DNA from: Puccinellia tenuiflora
Lineage: Eukaryota > Streptophyta > Magnoliopsida > Poales > Poaceae
Length of the DNA stretch: 64,000 bases
Assembly: GCA_012064385.1 (NCBI GenBank)
Contig: QRDG01000062.1
Coordinates: 1,976,353-2,040,352, forward strand
Direction of reading: 5' to 3'
Shown here: positions 57,590 to 64,000 of the stretch, piece after piece
Layout of the letters: each line of letters opens with the position of its first letter
How positions within the stretch are numbered: the stretch's first letter is position 1
Notes under the pieces: model-generated
Databases searched by the model: none
The model's input: the letters and a program-made list of their open reading frames with translations, nothing else
Told to the model about the DNA's origin: nothing
Made by a program: the position numbers and the translations under genes

Positions 57590-58395
57590 CACTACAAGAG
57601 AAATGACTTTTAATGACAAAACGCCTGATGACAAAGTTCCAAACCGTCATTGATCCGGCTTGATCGATGACAAATTAGTTATTTTGTCACGGATGTACAA
57701 TAATTAATGACAAATGCTTATTTTGTCATGGCAAACTGTCATGGATTAACCGGCGGAGCTGGGCATTAGAATAGATGACAAAATTGAGACCGTGGTTGCT
57801 ATAAACTGTCACTGAATTTCGTGCTAGACCCACTAGTCAGGTTTAATAGGAAGAATTTGTGCTATTTTAAATATTGTTATACATTGTGGGACCCAGCAGT
57901 CAGGTTTGTACAGTGCGGACCCCACTTGTCAGGTAAAGGAATTATTGGAAAAATTTGGGTCTTACGCATGTCGAACCCGCGACGTATGTAACGCGCGCGC
58001 AAGGTGGTACCGCTGGGATAATCGTGTGTTGTCGTCTTAGCAATCGTATTAGTTATTTTTGTAGTTATATTCCATCGCACGCAAATTTGTAATCGTGTCC
58101 GGTTAGGACTCTTATGACTATGTATAGATATAGATCGTACTGTCTTTTCTCGATCAAATCGCGTGCTACGGGACAGGTCGGGGCGAGGAGTCCATGGTCA
58201 TCGTCGAGGCGATCTGGTGATCATCGTACACGATCGTGGTCACCGACGAGTCAACCACATACGTTGGGGGATCACGTTTGTAGGCGCAGTAGTGGTGAGT
58301 TTCTTGTAATTTGTTTGGGACTAGATCTATCTGCAATTCAAATTATTTTCGTTCTTAAGATATATTCTGGTGGACATTGCGATGAATTGTAGGTG
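57590..58395 (+). mobile_element. CACTA transposon: left terminus and subterminal repeats
   Basis: Begins CACTACAAGAGAAATGACTT, the canonical CACTA terminal inverted repeat. The next 200 bp contain repeated short ATGACAAA / TTTTGTCA motifs in both directions, as expected for subterminal transposase-binding repeats. AAA (57587-57589) is the candidate 3-bp TSD. A pyrimidine-poor leader leads to an acceptor-like TTGTAG at 58387-58392 just before the transposase ATG. The right terminus is outside the window. Confidence 0.85.
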
Positions 58396-60703
58396 ATGGA
58401 TCGCAGTTGGATAATTCAGGGGAAAAAGATGACACCTCGCTACATGAAAGGTGTTAGTGAGTTTATGGAGTTTGTGCGAGAAAAAGGGGGGCGTAATGGA
58501 GAAAGATTGGGCTCTGATGAACCAATATTATGCCCATGCATTGACTGCCTTAATCTGATACAGCAGGATCAAGTTGAGGTTGAGCATCATGTGAATTACA
58601 GAGGTATGTCCATTACATATACTAGGTGGATTTTTCATGGGGAAGATTTCAGTGATCAGCAAAGCCATAGTACCCATGATGGTTCGTATCAAAGCGACGA
58701 CGATGCTGATTTTGAGGAAGAAGCTGAAGATAATTATGTTGAAGATAATTACGTTGACGACGCATCTGATCTGGTACATGATATGCACAAGTCTGGAGAT
58801 CAAGGTCCTAGTAACCGAAATTTGTATGCAAAATTAGTAGAAGAAGCAAAGAAGGAGCTTCATGAGGGATGTGACACTTTCACTAGGTTGGCCTTCATTA
58901 TAAGGCTACTTCATGTGAAATCATACAACCGGATCACAAACAGAGCATTTGATCTACTTCTTGAGACTTTATGTACAGCTTTGCCAAACGTGGACTTTCC
59001 TAAATCTTTTGCTCATGCTAAAAGTGTTCTTTCAGATGTTGGGCTTGGTTATGAGACAATTCATGTTTGCAAGTTTGATTGTGCTCTTTTCTGGGGAGAG
59101 CACAAGGACAATACACATTGTCCTGTGTGTGGAATATCAAGATGGAAAGATCCAAGTGGAAGGAAGAAGGTTCCTCATAAGGTGCTTCGGTATTTTCCGA
59201 TAATTCCGCGTTTACAAAGATTTTTTGTTAAAGAGGAAATGTCAACGCACACAAGGTGGCACAAAGAAAAGAGGGTTGCTGAGAAAATATTCTAAGGCAC
59301 CCAGAAGACGGTGAGGCTTGGAAGCACTTTGATGAAAAGTTTGGTTGGTTTGCTCAAGATCCTCGTAACATAAAGCTAGGATTTGCTACAGATGGATTCA
59401 ATCCCTTTGGTAGTATGACAAATGCATATAGTATGTGGCCTGTTTTCGTCATTCCGTACAACTTCCCACCATGGATGTGCATGCATCAATCCAACTTCAT
59501 GATGTCGTTGCTAATCCCGGGAAAGTACTCACCCGGGAAGGATTTTCATGTATTTATGCAGCCACTGATAAAAGATATGATGCTCCTATGGAAAGGCGTG
59601 GACACGTATGATGCATGCACAAATAGAGAATTCAAATTGCATTCTGCGTTCCTTTGGTCGATTCATGATTATCCTGGATATGCCACCATGTCTGGGCGTA
59701 GTACTAGAGGATTTTTCGCATGCGTGCATTGCGACGTAGAACCTTGCTATGAGTCTTTAAAAAATAAGATTGGATATATTGGTCATCGTCGATTCCTTCG
59801 GTCGGATCACCCTTATAGGAGAAGCAAACTTTTTAATGGAAAAGTTGAGGAGGGAGGACCACCAAGGAAGTTCACAGTGGAAGAAATAAAGGAGAAGGTA
59901 GAAAGGGTTAAGGATTTTATACCGGGCAAAAATCCTAATTTGAGAAAGCGAAAGCGTGTTCCACAAGATGAACCAACTTGGCATCTCAAGGTCAGCTTAC
60001 ATTATCTACCATATTGGTCAGAACTAAAATTGGCTCACAACCTCGATGTGATGCACATTGAGAAGAACATCTGCGACAATATCCTTGGTACCCTTCTTGA
60101 AATTGAGGGTAAGAATAAGGACACTATTAATTCTAGACTTGATTTAAAGAAATTGAACATTAGGAAGAATTACTGGATGGAAGAACAGGGAGAAAAATAT
60201 GTGAAGCCCCCAGCACCGTGGACTCTTGTGAAGGAAAAAAGAAACAACTGTGCAGATATTTGGCCAAAATTCGATTCCCAGATGGTTATTGTGCAAACTG
60301 GGAAAGATGTGTTGATATCGATGGTGGTAAAGTGACTGGAATGAAGACACATGATTGCCACATACTTCTGCAGCGTGTTTTGCCAGCTGGCCTTAGAGGA
60401 ATTGCAGGAAAGGAAATGTATGAGGCCATTGCCGAATTGGGGAGATTTTTTAGGGAGTTGTGTGCGAAAACCCTAAGAGTTGATGTGCTTCAAAGATTGA
60501 AGGTTGACATTGTTATAATTCTATGCAAACTAGAGAAGATCTTCCCCCCTGCTTTTTTTGATGTAATGGTGCACTTAGCTATCCATCTTCCTGATGAGGC
60601 TATTCAAAGGGGTCCTGTTCACTACGGTTGGATGTATCCAGTGGAGAGAAGACTAGGATACCTTAAGTCCACTGTTCGTAACAAAGCTAATTTGCCAATT
60701 TAA
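58396..60703 (+). pseudogene. TNP2-type CACTA transposase, two frameshifts and a truncated C terminus
   Basis: The ATG at 58396 begins MDRSWIIQGKKMTPRYMKGV, the transposase-associated (PF13963-type) N-terminal domain with its CPCIDC cysteines. The zinc-finger-like CPVCG follows near 59120. A frameshift near 59290 switches frame, after which comes the Transposase_21 core (DGFNPFGSMTNAYSMWPV, GYATMSGRSTRGFFAC, LAHNLDVMHIEKNICDNIL). A second frameshift in the A-rich tract near 60230-60240 leads into the DUF4218 region (KTHDCHILLQRVLP, ERRLGYLKSTVRNKA). The protein ends abruptly at 60701-60703, replaced by the tandem-repeat array. It has the right order for a tnpD-like gene but cannot make a full protein. 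Confidence 0.9.
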
Positions 60704-62948
60704 ATGCATTTACCTAAATTTCTACCTTTTTTTTATAAAAAATGGTAGGGACACCTATAGTTGGTAAAAAATATTTTCAATGACCATAACAAGTTATTAA
60801 GACTATCCAAGCACACACAAAAAGTTTCACCTCCTCATTCAACTTCCTTGAACCATTTTGTCCAATTTTGATTCATTCAAATGATTTTCTAACCTTTTCT
60901 TTCAAAAATAATGGTAGGGACAACTATAGTTGGTAAAAAATATTTTCAATGACCATAACAAGTTATCTAGACTATCCAAGCACACACAAAAAGTTTCACC
61001 TCCTCATTCAACTTCCTTGAACCATTTTGTCCAATTTTGATTCATTCAAATGATTTTCTAACCTTTTCTTTCAAAAATAATGGTAGGGACACCTAAAACA
61101 TGGTAAAAACTATTGGGAATGACCATGACATATTATTAGGGCTATGTAAGCACACACAAAAAGTTTCACCTCTTTTCATTCATCTTCCTTGAACCATTTA
61201 GTCCAATTTTGATTCATTCAAATGATTTTCTACCCTTTTTCTTTCAAAAAATGGTTGGGCCACCTTAACTAGGTATTTTTTTTTGTCAAATGACCATAAC
61301 AAGTTATTAGGGCTATCCAAGCACACACAAAAAAGTTTCACCTCCTCATTCAACTTCCTTGAACCATTTTGTCCAATTTTGATTCATTCAAATGATTTTC
61401 TAACCTATTCTTTCAAAAGTAATGGTAGGGACACCTAAAACATGGTAAAAACTATTGGGAATGACCATGACATGTTATTAGGGCTATGTAAGCACAAACT
61501 CAAAGGTTCACCTCTTTTCATTCATCTTCCTTGAACCATTTAGTCCAATTTTGATTCATTCAAATGATTTTCTACCCTTTTTCTTTCAAAATATGGTTGG
61601 GCCACCTTAACTAGGTAAATTTTTTTGTCAAATGACCATAACAAGTTATTAGGGCTATGTAAGCACACACACAAAAATTTCACCTCCCTTCATTCATCTT
61701 CCTTGAACCATTTAGTCCAATTTTGATTCATTCGAATGATTTTCTAGCCTTTTTCTTACAAAAAATGGTTGGGCCACCTTAACTAGGTAATTTTTTTTGT
61801 CAAATGACCATAACAAGTTATTAGGGCTATCCAAGCACACTAAAAAAGTTTCACCTCCTCATTGAACTTCCTTGAACCATTTTGTCCAATTTTGATTCAT
61901 TTAAATGATTTTCTAACCTTTTCTTTCAAAAATAATGGTAGGGACACCTATAGTTGGTAAAAAATATTTTCAATGACCATAACAAGTTATCTAGACTATC
62001 CAAGCACACACAAAAAGTTTCACCTCCTCATTCAACTTCCTTGAACCATTTTGTCCAATTTTGATTCATTCAAATGATTTTCTAACCTTTTCTTTCAAAA
62101 ATAATGGTAGGGACACCTATAATTGGTAAAAAATATTTTCAATGACCATAACAAGTTATCTAGACTATCCAAGCACACACAAAAAGTTTCACCTCCTCAT
62201 TCAACTTCCTTGAACCATTTTGTCCAATTTTGATTCATTTAAATGATTTTCTAACCTTTTCTTTCAAAAATAATGGTAGGGACACCTATAGTTGGTAAAA
62301 AATATTTTCAATGACCATAACAAGTTATTAAGACTATCCAAGCACACACAAAAAGTTTCACCTCCTCATTCAACTTCCTTGAACCATTTGTCCAATTTTG
62401 ATTCATTCAAATGATTTTCTAACCTTTTCTTTCAAAAATAATGGTAGGGACACCTAAAACATGGTAAAAACTATTGGGAATGACCATGACATGTTATTAG
62501 GGCTATGTAAGCACAAACACAAAGTTTCACCTCTTTTCATTCATCTTCCTTGAACCATTTAGTCCAATTTTGATTCATCATTCAAATGATTTTCTAGCCT
62601 TTTTCTTACAAAAAATGGTTGGGCCACCTTAACTAGGTAATTTTTTTTGTCAAATGACCATAACAAGTTATTAGGGCTATGTAAGCACACACAAAAAAGT
62701 TTCACCTCCCTTCATTCATCTTCCTTGAACCATTTAGTCCAATTTTGATTCATTCAAATGATTTTCTAGCCTTTTTCTTTCAAAAAATGGTTGTGGCACC
62801 TAAACTAGGTAAAAAATATTGTCAAATGACCATAACAAGTTATTAGGGCTATGTAAGCACAAACACAAAGTTTCACCTCTTTTCATTCATCTTCCTTGAA
62901 CCATTTAGTCCAATTTTGATTCATTCAAATGATTTTCTAGCCTTTTTC
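60704..62948. repeat. 13-copy ~170-bp tandem repeat array inside the CACTA element
   Basis: The phrase ATGGT(A/T)GGG recurs at 60742, 60911, 61080, 61251, 61422, 61593, 61765, 61935, 62104, 62273, 62441, 62615 and (ATGGTTGTGG) 62787, a spacing of 168-174 bp. Each unit also carries ATGACCAT(A/G)AC, AAGCACA and GAACCATTT(T/A)GTCC. Two main sub-variants, TAGGGACACC- and TTGGGCCACC-type, are mixed along the array. No coding frame runs through it. It begins directly after the truncated transposase end. Confidence 0.92.
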
Positions 62949-63525
62949 ATATATATGTGACACATCTCTATAATCATTGAGGTTGAAGGTGAGTTATGTA
63001 CATAGTACACCAAGCAAACAATCTTTGTCTATGAGACAAGAATTTTGAAGCCCCAAATTTACTTCCAACTTTTGGTGTTCGTTCATGTCATAACCCAAGG
63101 TTTCACCATAATTTTTTTAACAATATGAACTCATAGATGAAACTTCGACACATAAATATGAATCAAACGAAACATGTGCAATTTGGTTGTCCCGTATTAC
63201 TAACATGATTGTAGGAACATAAAATAATTAAAACATGTAACCTACGCTCAAATATTAATTTCCCCCCCACTTCTGACCCGGTAGTCAAACTTTCCTCCTA
63301 ACTTTGGGAAAATTTCGTTCCCTCCACTTTTCCCCGCCGCACGCAACTCATTTTTTTCGCCCGCGATACTATAAATACATCGTGCTACCCAACCCCCTTA
63401 ATTCCGTTCCCTCTTAATTCGCACGTACAAATTCATTCCCTCCCTCATCGCTCTCTACCTCGCCAGATCCACTCTCTCCGCCGGCAGTTCGTACCCTCGC
63501 TCCGGCAGGCTATCCGGCGGCCGCC
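62949..63525 (+). promoter_or_regulatory. Promoter and 5' UTR of the second CACTA gene
   Basis: AT-rich sequence from the array end gives way to a TATA box (ACTATAAATACATC at 63368-63381), a C/T-rich leader and then the first exon. The architecture matches a plant gene promoter inside the element. Confidence 0.55.
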
Positions 63526-63604
63526 ATGACCGGTCACCGGAAACCACCCAAGGCTCGCGATCCGCCCAAATCTACGCCGAAGAAGGTCAATCACAAACGC
63601 CAAG
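63526..63604 (+). CDS. First exon of a second CACTA gene (tnpA-like position), partial
   Basis: The ATG at 63526 in a good context (CGCCATGACC) starts MTGHRKPPKARDPPKSTPKK, and the exon ends at a donor (CAAG/GTGATA) at 63604. The basic, proline-rich N terminus and the position downstream of the transposase in the same orientation are what an En/Spm-type second gene would show, but the remaining exons lie outside the window, so the product is not identified. Confidence 0.5.
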
Positions 63605-64000
63605 GTGATAAATCTATCCCACATTTCAGTACGTACTAGATCGATCGTTCAACAGTTAGACTAGAATTGTTAGGTTTACATACGGTGTACTAATTTACAT
63701 GATCACATCTAGGGTTCTACGAACATTTGATTTTTGTTCTTACCACGATCGCATCTAGGGTTTAAGAAAAGGAATTCTTCACGTTATATCTTCATGTACT
63801 ACAGAAGAGGATCTGCCATATTTATCAATCTTAGATCTGAAACATTGCATGAACTTTTAAGTTAGATGAATGAGATCATATATTTGTTATGTCCATTACT
63901 TACGGGAAATCATATACTCGCTGAGATCTGCAACATTTACGTGAAAAACAAACTTGTCATGTATATTATAAATTAGGCCACTTCATTATTTATGGAACGT
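63605..64000 (+). other. Putative first intron of the second CACTA gene (to window end)
   Basis: AT-rich, no long open frame; three 'tctagggttt(c/a)' type phrases occur. Read through, the exon frame would stop within 15 codons, supporting an intron. Confidence 0.4.

Noticed and set aside
60704..62948. Regular spacing considered as a CRISPR-like array
   Set aside because: Units are contiguous ~170-bp tandem repeats with no alternating unique spacers, in a plant CACTA transposon.

Overview
This is nuclear DNA from a grass, most likely a Triticeae species (wheat, Aegilops, rye or barley group). The evidence is GC-rich intron-containing genes with plant splice sites, an Au-type SINE, and nested Athila-lineage Gypsy, Copia and CACTA elements whose termini I recognise from Triticeae. 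The species call is inference. Family nicknames such as Sabrina-like or Fatima-like are from memory of the termini and were not searched.

Two host genes look intact. The first is a 15-exon gene on the + strand (coding 17083..25184) for a 1376-residue ATXR7/SDG25-like histone H3-lysine-4 methyltransferase. It has GYF-like modules near the N terminus and a C-terminal SET plus post-SET domain; every junction keeps the frame. It carries two in-frame tandem repeats: 3 x 66 bp in exon 8 and about six 111-117 bp units in exon 9. The second is a two-exon + strand gene (31123..33196, 589 residues) for a cationic amino acid transporter (CAT family, APC superfamily).

Region by region: 1-5.3 kb is LTR retrotransposon debris: an LTR fragment, a long LTR-like block on the minus strand, and the C-terminal end of a chromovirus-type Gypsy polyprotein. 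5.3-6.8 kb holds a 3' LINE end with an RNase H domain and poly-A, preceded by a 130-bp direct duplication around a 0.66-kb filler. 7.3-7.7 kb has a LEA_2-type pseudogene. 8-16.8 kb is a mosaic with a minus-strand LINE, splice-bounded exon-like pieces, and a fragment of a Gal-lectin/GT31 hydroxyproline galactosyltransferase. 16.9-25.2 kb is the methyltransferase gene, with a hAT-type MITE and an Au SINE in its last intron. 25.2-31 kb is intergenic, with a 1-kb long-TIR Mutator-like MITE and a tRNA-like sequence. 31.1-33.2 kb is the transporter.

From 34.1 kb on, nearly everything is transposon: a Sabrina-like Athila element lacking pol (34.1-39.7 kb), an Athila-type LTR fragment, a hAT transposase fragment, a lysine-rich DUF2439-like ORF, and a TIR-element fragment. 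A clear nesting series follows. A minus-strand Gypsy (42.98 kb to beyond the window) is split at 49,135 by a gag-only Copia with tRNA-Met PBS. The Copia's 5' LTR is in turn split at 57,590 by a CACTA element that runs off the window end. The CACTA has a broken TNP2-type transposase, a 13-copy ~170-bp tandem array, and the first exon of a second gene. I see no prokaryotic-type system, CRISPR array or rRNA.
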